Positions 8,431-17,762 of a stretch of 40,000 nucleotides of DNA are shown here, in pieces. Location: positions 1 to 40,000 of the forward strand of contig CACJSL010000007.1 of assembly GCA_902596065.1 (NCBI GenBank), read 5' to 3'. Made by a program: the position numbers and the translations under genes. Positions within the stretch are counted from its first letter, which is position 1. Every line of letters starts with the position of its first letter. This stretch comes from an uncultured Alphaproteobacteria bacterium. GTDB lineage: Bacteria > Pseudomonadota > Alphaproteobacteria > HIMB59 > GCA-002718135. The notes below the pieces were generated by a model. That model saw nothing but the letters and a program-made list of their open reading frames with translations, was not told the origin of the DNA and did not search any database.

Positions 8431-10143
8431 ATGCCAAAAAAAATATCATCCTTTTCTCTAGTAAAAAAACTATATTTACATGTAGAAAAAAAAGGTAAAC
8501 AAAAACTATTGTTGATGTTTTTTTTGTCAGTTATTGCTTCTTTTGCTGAAGTATTTAGTATAGGAATGTTAATTCCTTTCATAGGTGTTATAATCGACCC
8601 TGATTTTATTCTTGAAAATAAATTGCTATCTAATTATGTAGTTCTATTTCCTGAGGAAAATTTATTATTTTACCTGACTTGTTTTTTTATATTAGCAATA
8701 ACAATATCTTCATCAATTAGACTTTTTTTAATTTATTCAGGTATAAAAATAAGTAATTATATAGGGTCAAATTTAGGGAAAAAAATATATACAAATACTT
8801 TATATCAAAATTATTTGTTTCATGTTGAAAAAAATAGTAGCGATTTAATAAGTGTATTAACTAATAAAATTGGTTCAGTTACAAATATTTTATTTTCTTT
8901 AGTTATTTTATCTTCTTCTTTTTTAATTTCTTTATCAATCTTAGGTACAATTTTTATTTTTAATCCTTATATTTCTATCATAACAGTTTTATTCATTGGT
9001 TCAGGGTATCTATTATCTATTTATCTCGCTAAGAAAAAACTAGAAACAAATAGCCTTATTGTAGCGAAAGAAAACATAACAACTATTAAATCACTACAAG
9101 AAGGTCTAAATAATATTCGCAATATAATTATTGACAACACATATAATAATGCAATTGATAAATACGGTAATTCATATTTAAGTTTTTTAAGTTATGATGG
9201 TAATAGTAAATTTATTCAACAAATACCAAGGTTTGTATTAGAGGCTTTAGGGGTAATAACTATTACTCTCATTGCATATAGTTTTAGCAAATCAATTGAA
9301 GAAAGCGGTATAGTAACTACTCTTGCTGCAATTGCTTTTGCTGCACAAAGATTGCTACCTTTATTCCAGCAATTATACACTGGTTTAACCACTGTATTAA
9401 GTAGTAAGCAATCTCTGATAGAAGCTTTAGAATTATTAGAATTAAGTTATCAAAAAAAATCTATAAATCATAATGTTATTCCTTTTAAAAACAAAATAGA
9501 AATTAGAAATTTGTCATTTGGCTATAATAACAAAAATAATATTTTTGATAATTTTAACTTAACTATTAATAAGGGTGATATTATTGGAATAAAAGGTGAA
9601 ACAGGTTCTGGGAAAAGTACCTTGTTGGATATTCTAATGGGTCTTCTTAAACCTTCTTCAGGAAAAATATTAATAGATAATATAGAAGTAAACGACTCAA
9701 ATATTACTACATTTCATAATATTCTATCACATGTTCCTCAAAATATTCATCTAAATGATGATACAATTTTAAATAATATTGCATTAAGTAATGAAATCAA
9801 TTTAGATGAAATAAAAGAAGCTGCCAATACCGCTGAGATATTACAATATATTAATAGTGAATCTAAAGGATTTAATACGATGGTAGGTGAAAAAGGAGCT
9901 AAAATAAGCGGAGGGCAAAAACAAAGGATTGGTATAGCAAGAGCAATATATAAAAAATCAAAAATATTTATTCTTGATGAAGCCACAAGTGCATTAGATA
10001 GCGAAACAGAAAATAAAATAATGGAATTTTTTTTTCACAAAAAAGATTTAACTGTAATTATAGTTTCGCATAGAAATGAAATAATAAAAAGATGCGATAA
10101 GATCATAAATCTAGATAGTAACAAATTAAAAAAATCAAATTAA
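8431..10143 (+). CDS. ABC transporter, fused membrane and ATPase domains (PglK/MsbA-type glycan flippase or exporter)
   Basis: The 570-residue half-transporter has about six membrane spans in residues 20-310 and an ATP-binding domain from about 350. Walker A is GETGSGKST at 389-397, the ABC signature SGGQKQR starts at residue 493, Walker B is IFILDEATSALD with D516/E517, and the switch histidine lies in IVSHR. All catalytic elements are intact. Homodimeric exporters of this type include PglK/WlaB, which flips lipid-linked oligosaccharides. Since no Wzx-type flippase was recognised in the window, this is the best candidate for moving the glycan across the inner membrane. It heads a plus-strand operon of eight genes; the next gene starts four bases after its stop. 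Confidence 0.87.
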   Translation: MPKKISSFSLVKKLYLHVEKKGKQKLLLMFFLSVIASFAEVFSIGMLIPFIGVIIDPDFILENKLLSNYVVLFPEENLLFYLTCFFILAITISSSIRLFLIYSGIKISNYIGSNLGKKIYTNTLYQNYLFHVEKNSSDLISVLTNKIGSVTNILFSLVILSSSFLISLSILGTIFIFNPYISIITVLFIGSGYLLSIYLAKKKLETNSLIVAKENITTIKSLQEGLNNIRNIIIDNTYNNAIDKYGNSYLSFLSYDGNSKFIQQIPRFVLEALGVITITLIAYSFSKSIEESGIVTTLAAIAFAAQRLLPLFQQLYTGLTTVLSSKQSLIEALELLELSYQKKSINHNVIPFKNKIEIRNLSFGYNNKNNIFDNFNLTINKGDIIGIKGETGSGKSTLLDILMGLLKPSSGKILIDNIEVNDSNITTFHNILSHVPQNIHLNDDTILNNIALSNEINLDEIKEAANTAEILQYINSESKGFNTMVGEKGAKISGGQKQRIGIARAIYKKSKIFILDEATSALDSETENKIMEFFFHKKDLTVIIVSHRNEIIKRCDKIINLDSNKLKKSN

Positions 10144-10147
10144 GCAA

Positions 10148-11305
10148 ATGAAAAAAATTATATTTATTTATCATCCATTTTCTGATGGCGAGTTAGGGCT
10201 AACAGTAGAATCATATTTTAAAAAAAAATTTGACTCTAGAAAAAAACTATATCTAATACAATACTTAATTAATAATGCAAACAATAAAATAAAAACAATT
10301 TTTTTTTTAAAAAGAAAAAAAATATTTTTTTTCTATTTTATACAAATTATTAAATTATATTTTTGGGCATATATAAATAATTTAAAATTAGCTAATATTA
10401 GATTTACTGCTAATGTTAATAAACTAAAAAAAGGAACTTTTTTTTATGCTAATGCCAGAAGTGCGCTCAAATATGATCCTGCGGTATTCTTAAAAAATTC
10501 AAGTTGTACTAAGTTATTTAATCTTTCTCATTTTGAAGTTGAAACTTCTATAATATCAAAGAACGCAAAGGATATAGGCGTTGACTATTTTGTTTTTGAA
10601 AATAATTTGTCTAAAAATAGCCAATACTTTAAATATTTTTTTCCATATTATAAAAAAGATACTTTTGTTTTACCTCATGTATATAACAAACGATTTAAAA
10701 ATTTTACAAATTTTAATAATAGAAAAAATCTATGTTTTGCATCAGGGCGAGTAATTTTATTTGATAAAAAAAAAGATTTTAACTATAAAGATTTTATTGA
10801 TTATTTTAAGATTAATTATCAACACAAAATTAGATATGAGATTTATAATAGTAAAAACAAAGATAAATATATAAATTCTTATATATCATTAAAAGATTCA
10901 TCAAAAACCTATGATCAGAAGTCTAATTTGAAAATAAAAGAAAATTATTATTCTAAATTTAATATAGTTGATATGTATAATAAACATAAAATGTTTATTG
11001 CGCCTGAAGGTATTAATGATACACCACCAATAGGTTTTGTTGAAGGAATGTCTTGTGGTTCAGCTCTTTTGGCACTTGATAACAATATGTATTCTGATTT
11101 GGGGTTAAAAAAAAATATTCATTATATTGATTATGATGGCAGCATTGAAGATCTTATTGATAAGATTAAATTTTTTCAAAAAAATAATAGTCAACTTGAA
11201 AAAATAGCTAATAATGGATATAATTTTGCCATTAACAATTTTAATTCTGAAAAAATTTCTCTATATTTTATAAACTTTTTAAAATCTATCAAATTTAATG
11301 ATTAA
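10148..11305 (+). CDS. Putative glycosyltransferase, weakly recognised
   Basis: A 385-residue cytoplasmic protein without clear membrane spans or signal peptide. The first half is not recognisable. The second half contains FIAPEGINDTPPIGFVEGMSCGSALL at about residues 280-305 in its genomic frame (11000-11075), which resembles the donor-binding loop of GT-B (GT4-like) glycosyltransferases. The tail after it, with helices ending YNFAINNFN, also fits that fold. It lies four bases after the ABC transporter gene and its end overlaps the next start by eight bases, so it is firmly inside the operon. Runs of eight to ten identical bases near 10299-10330 sit in the coding frame. Other glycan-related functions are possible. 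Confidence 0.5.
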   Translation: MKKIIFIYHPFSDGELGLTVESYFKKKFDSRKKLYLIQYLINNANNKIKTIFFLKRKKIFFFYFIQIIKLYFWAYINNLKLANIRFTANVNKLKKGTFFYANARSALKYDPAVFLKNSSCTKLFNLSHFEVETSIISKNAKDIGVDYFVFENNLSKNSQYFKYFFPYYKKDTFVLPHVYNKRFKNFTNFNNRKNLCFASGRVILFDKKKDFNYKDFIDYFKINYQHKIRYEIYNSKNKDKYINSYISLKDSSKTYDQKSNLKIKENYYSKFNIVDMYNKHKMFIAPEGINDTPPIGFVEGMSCGSALLALDNNMYSDLGLKKNIHYIDYDGSIEDLIDKIKFFQKNNSQLEKIANNGYNFAINNFNSEKISLYFINFLKSIKFND

Positions 11306-12182
11306 AAATAATTTTAATTACTTAGATCAATCCTTAAGTGGTGCAAAATTTTCAATTATTAAAAAAAAAAATAAATTATTTTTTAAAAAATTTATTCCCT
11401 TTAAAAATATAAGTGACAAAAATAGAATTTTATGTCAACTTTCAAAACAAAATAAATTGTCATTAACTTCATTGCCTGATCCTTTTTTTACAATTAAAGG
11501 TAGTGGTAAAATTGAGAAAAAAAATGTAATTATTGAAATGCCCTTCATACATGGATTTAGTGGCAAAGAAATAATTATAAATAGTCAAAAGAAAAATATA
11601 GAAACATTAATAAAAATTTTTAGTAAATTAATTGTTTTTTTTAAAAACAATAAATTAAAGAATGATAAAGATAAAAAAAGAAATATTGAAAACAAAATTA
11701 TTGAATTAAATAAGATTCATTCAAACAAAAAATATTCTTATGTTTTTAAATTTTTAGAAAAAAAAATTAATGATATTAGGAATGATATTGATGAAACTTT
11801 GTGTCATGGAGATCTGACCTTTTCAAATGTTATTATCACAAAAGGAACAGGCTATAAAATTGATTTTGATGATAACAGAATATTGCTTATTGATTGGTTA
11901 GATACATATTTTGATTCATATCTGCAAGATTTAGCTAAACTTAAACAGGAATTATTTTATGGATGGAGTTCAAGAAATATTTATTCACCTCAAAAAATTA
12001 ATAATTTATTGACAGGAGAGTATATGTGGGAGAATCTTTCTAAATATTTTATAAATGAAGATAACAAATCTTTATTTAAAATAATAATGATACTGTGTAT
12101 TATGAGAATAACTCCTTATGTCAAATCAAATCAGGATATAATCTGGATTGATAAAGCCTTAAATATGGAGATTAATTCGTGA
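11298..12182 (+). CDS. APH/choline-kinase-like phosphotransferase
   Basis: The 294-residue protein carries the Brenner motif of the aminoglycoside-phosphotransferase/choline-kinase fold: CHGDLTFSNVI, with H170, D172 and N177. It is followed by the metal-binding aspartate in LLIDWLDT near residue 198. The N-terminal lobe is poorly conserved, as usual. Members in polysaccharide loci are thought to phosphorylate a small alcohol or sugar before nucleotidyl activation, which fits the nucleotidyltransferase two genes downstream. The ATG at 11298 overlaps the previous gene by eight bases, and its own stop overlaps the next GTG start. An 11-base A run lies in codons 22-25. The substrate is unknown; antibiotic resistance is unlikely in this setting. 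Confidence 0.68.
   Translation: MIKNNFNYLDQSLSGAKFSIIKKKNKLFFKKFIPFKNISDKNRILCQLSKQNKLSLTSLPDPFFTIKGSGKIEKKNVIIEMPFIHGFSGKEIIINSQKKNIETLIKIFSKLIVFFKNNKLKNDKDKKRNIENKIIELNKIHSNKKYSYVFKFLEKKINDIRNDIDETLCHGDLTFSNVIITKGTGYKIDFDDNRILLIDWLDTYFDSYLQDLAKLKQELFYGWSSRNIYSPQKINNLLTGEYMWENLSKYFINEDNKSLFKIIMILCIMRITPYVKSNQDIIWIDKALNMEINS
11361..11371 (+). repeat. Homopolymer run of 11 A inside the APH-like kinase gene
   Basis: Eleven consecutive A bases encode lysines near codon 22-25. Such runs can promote replication or transcription slippage, but they are also common by chance in a genome this A+T-rich. Confidence 0.5.
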
Positions 12183-13195
12183 ATATTTTAGTGACAGGAA
12201 TAGGAGGTTTTGTTGGATCCACTTTATGTAATGAATTATTAAAATTTAAAAATATAAATATTATAGGTATTGATGATTTATCATACGGAGATTTATCTAA
12301 TATTAATAATTTTAAGAAAAAAATTAAAATTATTAATAAAGATATTTGCTATCTAAAATTATCTGATTTAAAAAAATATGGCAAAATATCTATAATAATA
12401 CATTTGGCTGCAATAGCACCTCTTCCTGATAATCAGACTAATCCTTATCAATCAATGAAAAATAATGTTGCTGGCACTGCTAATTTACTTGAAATAAGTA
12501 GATTCTTGGAAATTAAAAAATTTATTTTTATTAGTTCTGGAGCTGTTTATGAGAGAACAAATTCTAAAAAAAATAAATTAAGTGAGAAAGATGACGTAAA
12601 TACAGTATTAATTTATCCTACATCAAAAATATTTGGAGAAAAACTATGTGATATTTTTTTTGAAACATACAACTTACCTACTACAAAAATAAGACTTTTT
12701 AATCTCTACGGCCCCAAACAAAATTATACTAGAAAGCATCCTCCTTTGCTATCTCAAATAATCAAAAGTATTCTCCAAGATAAAAAAATTGTTATATATA
12801 ATTTAAATAAAAATATTAAAAGAGATTATATATACATAGATGATTTAATAGAATTAATTTCTAATATTATTAAAGATAAAAAAAACAAATTACCAAGGCT
12901 AATAAATGCATGCTCAGGTGAAAGTTTGTCAGTGCCAGATATTATAATGAAAATAGAAAAAATATTACAAAAAAAATTAATCATATCAAAATCAAAAAAA
13001 ATTTCAAATTTTTGGGGAAAATATAATAAATTGTTTGTAGGAAAATATAAAATCAATGATTTTATTATTGAAAATGAAGTGTATAAGAATGCTGAGGGTA
13101 ATCCAAATTTATTTAAAAAAATTATAAAAAGGAAACCAATAAATTTCGAACAAGGTATTAAAAACTGTATTGAATATGCAAAAAAAACAATTTAA
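12179..13195 (+). CDS. NAD-dependent sugar-nucleotide epimerase/dehydratase (extended SDR)
   Basis: The 338-residue protein starts with a Rossmann NAD-binding loop (ILVTGIGGFVGST) and has a Tyr-x3-Lys catalytic pair in YPTSKIFGE near residues 148-156. HLAAIAPLPDNQTNP and RDYIYIDDL are also standard for extended SDRs that act on nucleotide sugars. The GTG start overlaps the TGA of the kinase gene (GTGA). The specific reaction (4-epimerisation, 4,6-dehydration or decarboxylation) cannot be told. The SSGAVYE segment preceding the catalytic tyrosine is closest to epimerase-type SSxSVYG. It presumably provides a sugar for the glycan built by this operon. Confidence 0.8.
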   Translation: MNILVTGIGGFVGSTLCNELLKFKNINIIGIDDLSYGDLSNINNFKKKIKIINKDICYLKLSDLKKYGKISIIIHLAAIAPLPDNQTNPYQSMKNNVAGTANLLEISRFLEIKKFIFISSGAVYERTNSKKNKLSEKDDVNTVLIYPTSKIFGEKLCDIFFETYNLPTTKIRLFNLYGPKQNYTRKHPPLLSQIIKSILQDKKIVIYNLNKNIKRDYIYIDDLIELISNIIKDKKNKLPRLINACSGESLSVPDIIMKIEKILQKKLIISKSKKISNFWGKYNKLFVGKYKINDFIIENEVYKNAEGNPNLFKKIIKRKPINFEQGIKNCIEYAKKTI

Positions 13196-14276
13196 GAAAA
13201 ATATTACATTAGTACTTCCGGTTTCTGGAAAATCTTCAAGATTTAAAAACTCTCAACCAAAATGGATTCTGAGTTCGCCAGATAGGAAATTAATGATACA
13301 AGAATCTATAAAAGAGCTAGATTTAAAATTTGTTTCAAAAATATTAGTAATATGTCTTAAAAGCCATATTGATAAATATATTACTATCAATTCTATTAAA
13401 AAAGCCATATCGGATGTCTTGGATAAAAAAATAAAAATAGAAGTATGTGCCTTAAGTGAATCTACAACATCTCAAGCTCACACAATTTATAAAGGTATAA
13501 AAAAGAATAAGATAAAAGGACCAATTTTTATTAAAGATTGTGATAATCAATTTAAATATACAATTAGTCCTGGCAATAATATTTCATCATTAAATCTTAA
13601 TAATGCAGGGTTAATAGAAGCCAAAAATAAAAGTTATGTAGAAATAAATCAAAAGAATGAAGTCTTAAGAATTGTTGAAAAAAAAATAATAAGTAATAAT
13701 TTTTGTACTGGAGGCTATGGTTTTGAATCAGCTAGTGAATTTAGCAAGTTTTTTTTAGAAATATTTAATAACAATTTATTTAAGGGGGAAATATATGTTT
13801 CTCATATAATTCATAAAATGATTTTAAATAATAAGATTTTTACATCATATGAAGTTGAGAAATATATAGACTTTGGGACCTTAGAAGAATGGAAAAAATA
13901 TCAAAATAAATATTTGACGCTTATTTGCAATCTTGATGGAATTATTTTTAAAAAAAGCTCAAAATATTTAAATAAAGGATGGACGTATGAAATTAACAAG
14001 AAAAATATTAAAGCTCTTTCAAGTTTTATGAAAGAAAAAAGAATTTTTTTATTTATTATTACAAGTAGGCCTAAAAAAGATGAGAATAAAATTAGAAAAT
14101 ATTTACAAAAATTTGGTATTTTTATTAATAGAATTGTATTTGATATGCCTGAATCTTCTATATGTATGTTAAGCAATTTTGAAGGAGCTACATCTTATCC
14201 ATCTTCTAGTGCCATTAATTTACCTAATGATAGCGATAATTTAAGTGAATACCTTCAAAATTTATCAAATTTTTAA
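13176..14276 (+). CDS. Nucleotidyltransferase fused to a degenerate HAD-like domain
   Basis: Residues 1 to about 235 form a nucleotidyltransferase: VLPVSGKSSRF with a downstream PKWIL, then KDCDNQF, the probable metal-binding aspartates. Residues from about 245 form a HAD-like domain beginning LICNLDGII and ending with a YPSSSAINL segment. The position expected for the HAD nucleophile aspartate is N252 (NLDG instead of DxDG), and a later acidic position reads LSNFEG, so phosphatase activity is probably lost. I prefer the ATG at 13176 over the TTG at 13170, six bases upstream in the same frame. It overlaps the epimerase gene by 20 bases. Fusions of this type occur in capsule loci; the activated substrate is unknown. 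Confidence 0.7.
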   Translation: MQKKQFKKNITLVLPVSGKSSRFKNSQPKWILSSPDRKLMIQESIKELDLKFVSKILVICLKSHIDKYITINSIKKAISDVLDKKIKIEVCALSESTTSQAHTIYKGIKKNKIKGPIFIKDCDNQFKYTISPGNNISSLNLNNAGLIEAKNKSYVEINQKNEVLRIVEKKIISNNFCTGGYGFESASEFSKFFLEIFNNNLFKGEIYVSHIIHKMILNNKIFTSYEVEKYIDFGTLEEWKKYQNKYLTLICNLDGIIFKKSSKYLNKGWTYEINKKNIKALSSFMKEKRIFLFIITSRPKKDENKIRKYLQKFGIFINRIVFDMPESSICMLSNFEGATSYPSSSAINLPNDSDNLSEYLQNLSNF

Positions 14277-14280
14277 TTTA

Positions 14281-14970
14281 ATGAAAAAATATTTTAGCCC
14301 TAAAAATATAAGAAACTATCTTATTAAAAGAAAAATAAAAAATAATAATAGATTTAATATTGAATGGAAAGATCAAAATTTTAATAGAATTGCACTAGTA
14401 AACTTATTATTAAAACATTATGAAAACCCTGATTATCTTGAAATAGGTTGTAATGAAAACAAGTTATTTGACTCTGTATACATTGATAATAAAATTGGTG
14501 TGGATCCAATTAGGGGAGGCAACATAAGATTAACTTCAGATGAATTTTTTAAAAATAATAAAAAAAAATTTGATTTAATTTTTATAGATGGCCTTCATGA
14601 ATATCAACAGGTGCGTAAAGATTTTATTAATTCATACAACTCTTTGAAACCTAATGGATATATACTTCTGCATGATATGCATCCAAGATATATATATGAA
14701 GAATACACACCCAAAATTAATAATACATGGACAGGTGATTGTTGGAAATTAGCTTATGAATTAAGCCTTCAAAAACATAAAATGCAAATAATAATGATTG
14801 ATTTTGGAATTGGTATTTTTAAAAACTTAGGTAAAAAATTTGAATTGAATGATGATAATTTTAAGAAAATAAAAAAACTTGATTTTAATTTTTTTTATGA
14901 AAATTATAAATTATTTGATACTATATCATTAAGTGAATTTAAAAAGACCATTAAAGATAAATATAATTGA
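14281..14970 (+). CDS. Class I SAM-dependent methyltransferase
   Basis: About 229 residues. A short SAM-binding LEIGC appears near residue 54, followed by FDLIFIDGLHEYQQVRKDF near 97-115 and NGYILLHDMHP near 124-134. This pattern is typical of the Methyltransf_24 type found in capsule and LPS loci, which usually methylates a sugar hydroxyl. An in-frame GTG lies 36 bases upstream at 14245, inside the previous gene. I favour the ATG at 14281 because it follows the previous TAA by four bases and keeps a normal N-terminus. A second methyltransferase follows after six bases. One of the two is a candidate for methylating a phosphoramidate group or a sugar; the sequence does not decide which. Confidence 0.78.
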   Translation: MKKYFSPKNIRNYLIKRKIKNNNRFNIEWKDQNFNRIALVNLLLKHYENPDYLEIGCNENKLFDSVYIDNKIGVDPIRGGNIRLTSDEFFKNNKKKFDLIFIDGLHEYQQVRKDFINSYNSLKPNGYILLHDMHPRYIYEEYTPKINNTWTGDCWKLAYELSLQKHKMQIIMIDFGIGIFKNLGKKFELNDDNFKKIKKLDFNFFYENYKLFDTISLSEFKKTIKDKYN

Positions 14971-14976
14971 TTTCAA

Positions 14977-16254
14977 ATGAATATAAGAAATTGTATAAAT
15001 TGTAATTCTAAAAGTTTAAGCATATTTCTAAATTCAGAAATAAATCCAATTTACTTATTGAGAAAAAAAACATTAATATGCCAAAACTGTGGATTAGCCT
15101 TTAAAGATATAAGGGTAAACGATAAAGGTTATATTAATTCTATTAAATCAAATTATTATTCAAACTTTAATAAAAAAGAACTTGATAAAAGATTCAATGC
15201 AAGGATAATTTTTGATAAAACTAGAGCAAAAAAATACTACGAATATATTAAAAAGAAAATATTATTAAATAAAAAGAAACTTAAGGTACTTGATATTGGA
15301 GGGGCTGAAGGATGGTTTGCAAATTATATAAAAATTAATCATCCTACTTTTGATGTTTATAATTTAGAGCCAGATATTAATGCAATTAAATATGGAAAGA
15401 TCAAATATCCCGAAATAAAACACATATGTAAAAGATTAGAAGATATTGATAAATCTAACTTAAAAGATATTGATATAATCACTTATTGGGGTGGTTTTTA
15501 TCGAACTGCAGAACCAAATAAAACAATAAATAAAATTTTTAAAGTAACCTCAAAAAATGCAAACTTATTTTTTTCACTCCCCTATACTTTTGATAATCCG
15601 ACAAGACAAGATAACACACCTTATGGAAGCCTAGATGAGATTATAGGTAATGGAAATATAGTATTTTTAAATAGTTTTTATTTAGAAAAATTATTTGAAA
15701 GTAAATTTACTATAAATGAAAATAAAATAATACAAAATCTTCCTTTTAAGAAAAAAATACCAATTTTACACATGACTAAAAGAAATAATGTAATCAAAAA
15801 AACTTCTAAATATAGAAGGTCAAACTACGAATACACTTCGAGTTTTTTACTAAATTATTGTAAAAAACAATCAATTAATAATATAAATAAATTTTGTAAA
15901 AATAATAAAATTTCAAAAATTGCTATTTGGACTAATCCAGAATATTCTAAAAATATAGAAATATTATTTAAAAAAACAAATATTAAAAAAAGTATTTTAT
16001 TAGCTGAAGATAACTGGAGTTATACAAAAAATCATTCAATAGACTATATTTACAAAATAAATGTTGATGCAATATTTGTAACTGATTTTACAAATCAAAA
16101 TTTAATATTTGATCAGCTAATCAAAAGATTACATATTATTAATATCAAAATAATTAGATTGTTAGATGATCGCTATATTAATCAAGAAATATATGAAAAA
16201 TTTCAAGGTAGTTTCATTTTAAAAAAAGTTTTTAATCCAAAGATTGTAAGATGA
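14977..16254 (+). CDS. Zinc-ribbon class I methyltransferase (sugar C-methyltransferase-like)
   Basis: The 425-residue protein starts with a Zn-ribbon-like pair of CxxC motifs (C6/C9 and C35/C38). A SAM-binding core follows with VLDIGGAEGWF at about 103-113 and an acidic NLEPD strand. A C-terminal third domain (about 290-425) contains IAIWTNPEYSKNI. This three-part layout and length match the Methyltransf_13/11/14 family, whose known members C- or O-methylate nucleotide-linked deoxysugars. It overlaps the next gene by four bases (ATGA). Role in the glycan is inferred from family and context; substrate unknown. Confidence 0.75.
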   Translation: MNIRNCINCNSKSLSIFLNSEINPIYLLRKKTLICQNCGLAFKDIRVNDKGYINSIKSNYYSNFNKKELDKRFNARIIFDKTRAKKYYEYIKKKILLNKKKLKVLDIGGAEGWFANYIKINHPTFDVYNLEPDINAIKYGKIKYPEIKHICKRLEDIDKSNLKDIDIITYWGGFYRTAEPNKTINKIFKVTSKNANLFFSLPYTFDNPTRQDNTPYGSLDEIIGNGNIVFLNSFYLEKLFESKFTINENKIIQNLPFKKKIPILHMTKRNNVIKKTSKYRRSNYEYTSSFLLNYCKKQSINNINKFCKNNKISKIAIWTNPEYSKNIEILFKKTNIKKSILLAEDNWSYTKNHSIDYIYKINVDAIFVTDFTNQNLIFDQLIKRLHIINIKIIRLLDDRYINQEIYEKFQGSFILKKVFNPKIVR

Positions 16255-17762
16255 AAGTTTTAGTTTTTTTACAGAGGGAATGGGCATTTCTTTATGGAAT
16301 ACCAATTGTAGAAACTATTAAAAAAAAATACCCAGATACAAAGTTTGCAGGTTATGTTTATAAAATAAAAACCTGGAACAAGATCAAAAAACAATATAAT
16401 TACTTTGACAAACTTTGGTTAGGTTATAAATTTGATGATCAAATATTAGATTTAAAAATCAAAGATGAAATTGAAAAAATTAATATTTCAGATTTAGAAA
16501 AAGAATTAGAGATTGATAGTGTATGGAAAGATATCATTCATGTAGATAGAAATTTAATCTATACACCGGGACAGAAATGGAGATACTCTCTAAAGCAACA
16601 AGTTTCTGATGAAAATAGTTTAAAAATAGTCAAATTAAATTACTTATTTATAAAAAATCAAATCTTTAATGAATTCAAGCCTGACATAGTTATACTTCCA
16701 AATTTTGGATCTATATTTCATAATGTACTTTATTATTATTCAAAAAAAAGAGGAGTTGATTGCTGGATGCCAATAGCTTCGAAAATATCTAACAGAGTAT
16801 TATTAACAAATGATAAAGAATATACTTTATCAAATATTTTTAATAATTACAGTAACTTTTCTCCAAATAAAGAATCATTATTTTTTGCAAAAGAGTATAT
16901 TTTAGAATTCAATAAAAATTTCATAAAACCAATTCACCTTAGAAAGATAAATTTTAAAACTCAAAGTTTATTTAAAAATTTTATGAAAGATTCTTTAAAA
17001 TTACCTATTAGAACTATAAAAAATTATTACAATAATAAAAACCCTCTAAATCCTAAAGTTTATAGAACTCTAGACAACATTAAAACATTATATTTTATTA
17101 AAAATTTTTTTTCTGAATATAATAATTTATATAATTTAAAAAAATATAAGTATGATAATTTGGGTAATATTGCTGATTATATTTTTATGCCCCTTCATGT
17201 TCAGCCAGAAGTTAGCACAAATCTTTGGGCGCCCTTATTTACCAATCAATTTGAATTTATACGTCAAGTAGCTATATGTCTTCCGGGCAATCTTTCACTT
17301 GTTGTGAAAGAGCATCCAATAATGCTGGGGCGAAGATCTTGTAAATATTATGATAAGTTGAGAAAATTACCTAATGTAAAAGTATTGTCACATACTATTG
17401 AAACTAAAGACATAATACCACATAATAAATGTAAAGGAATTGTTGTAATTTCTGGAACTGCAGGATTTGAAGCCGCCATTTTGGGTAAGCCTGTTTTTAT
17501 TTTTTCAAAAACTTTTTACGATCACTTAAATAATGTAATTACTATTAATAATTTTGATGAATTTATTTATAAGATAAAGACTATAGAAAATTTAAAATAT
17601 GATAATAATGAAACAGAAAAGTTGATATCTTTTTTATATGAAAATTCATTTGAACTTTCTTATTCTTTAGCTTATTCAAAAAAAATAGACATAAGCAACA
17701 TTAAAAAAGCCTATTTAAAAAAAATAGATGCAATATATAACAAACTCACTACTAATAATTAA
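16251..17762 (+). CDS. KpsC/KpsS-like capsule glycosyltransferase family protein
   Basis: The 503-residue protein has an N-terminal half starting KVLVFLQREWAFLYGIPIVE and a C-terminal half with LVVKEHPIMLG near residues 351-361 and VISGTAGFEAAILGKPVFIF near 399-418. The KEHP and SGTAGFEA pairing is typical of Capsule_synth (KpsC/KpsS-type, GT-B) proteins, which in known cases add beta-Kdo or related residues in capsule linkers. It is the last gene of the plus-strand operon. Its TAA and the TAA of the convergent cytidylyltransferase share the palindrome TTAA at 17759-17762, so no separate terminator exists between them. Sugar specificity is not inferable. Confidence 0.74.
   Translation: MKVLVFLQREWAFLYGIPIVETIKKKYPDTKFAGYVYKIKTWNKIKKQYNYFDKLWLGYKFDDQILDLKIKDEIEKINISDLEKELEIDSVWKDIIHVDRNLIYTPGQKWRYSLKQQVSDENSLKIVKLNYLFIKNQIFNEFKPDIVILPNFGSIFHNVLYYYSKKRGVDCWMPIASKISNRVLLTNDKEYTLSNIFNNYSNFSPNKESLFFAKEYILEFNKNFIKPIHLRKINFKTQSLFKNFMKDSLKLPIRTIKNYYNNKNPLNPKVYRTLDNIKTLYFIKNFFSEYNNLYNLKKYKYDNLGNIADYIFMPLHVQPEVSTNLWAPLFTNQFEFIRQVAICLPGNLSLVVKEHPIMLGRRSCKYYDKLRKLPNVKVLSHTIETKDIIPHNKCKGIVVISGTAGFEAAILGKPVFIFSKTFYDHLNNVITINNFDEFIYKIKTIENLKYDNNETEKLISFLYENSFELSYSLAYSKKIDISNIKKAYLKKIDAIYNKLTTNN
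17759..17762. other. TTAA palindrome shared by two convergent stop codons
   Basis: The plus-strand KpsS-like gene ends in TAA at 17760-17762 and the minus-strand cytidylyltransferase ends in TAA at the complement of 17759-17761. The two operons therefore meet with a four-base overlap and no intergenic terminator. Confidence 0.9.

Noticed and set aside
11298-12182. Aminoglycoside resistance gene
   Set aside because: Only the general phosphotransferase fold is seen, and it sits within an overlapping polysaccharide operon.
13170-13175. TTG start for the nucleotidyltransferase gene
   Set aside because: An ATG six bases downstream in frame is the more usual codon and loses nothing conserved.
14245-14280. 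GTG start for the methyltransferase gene
   Set aside because: It would add 12 residues inside the previous gene; the ATG at 14281 sits four bases after the previous stop, as for neighbouring gene pairs.
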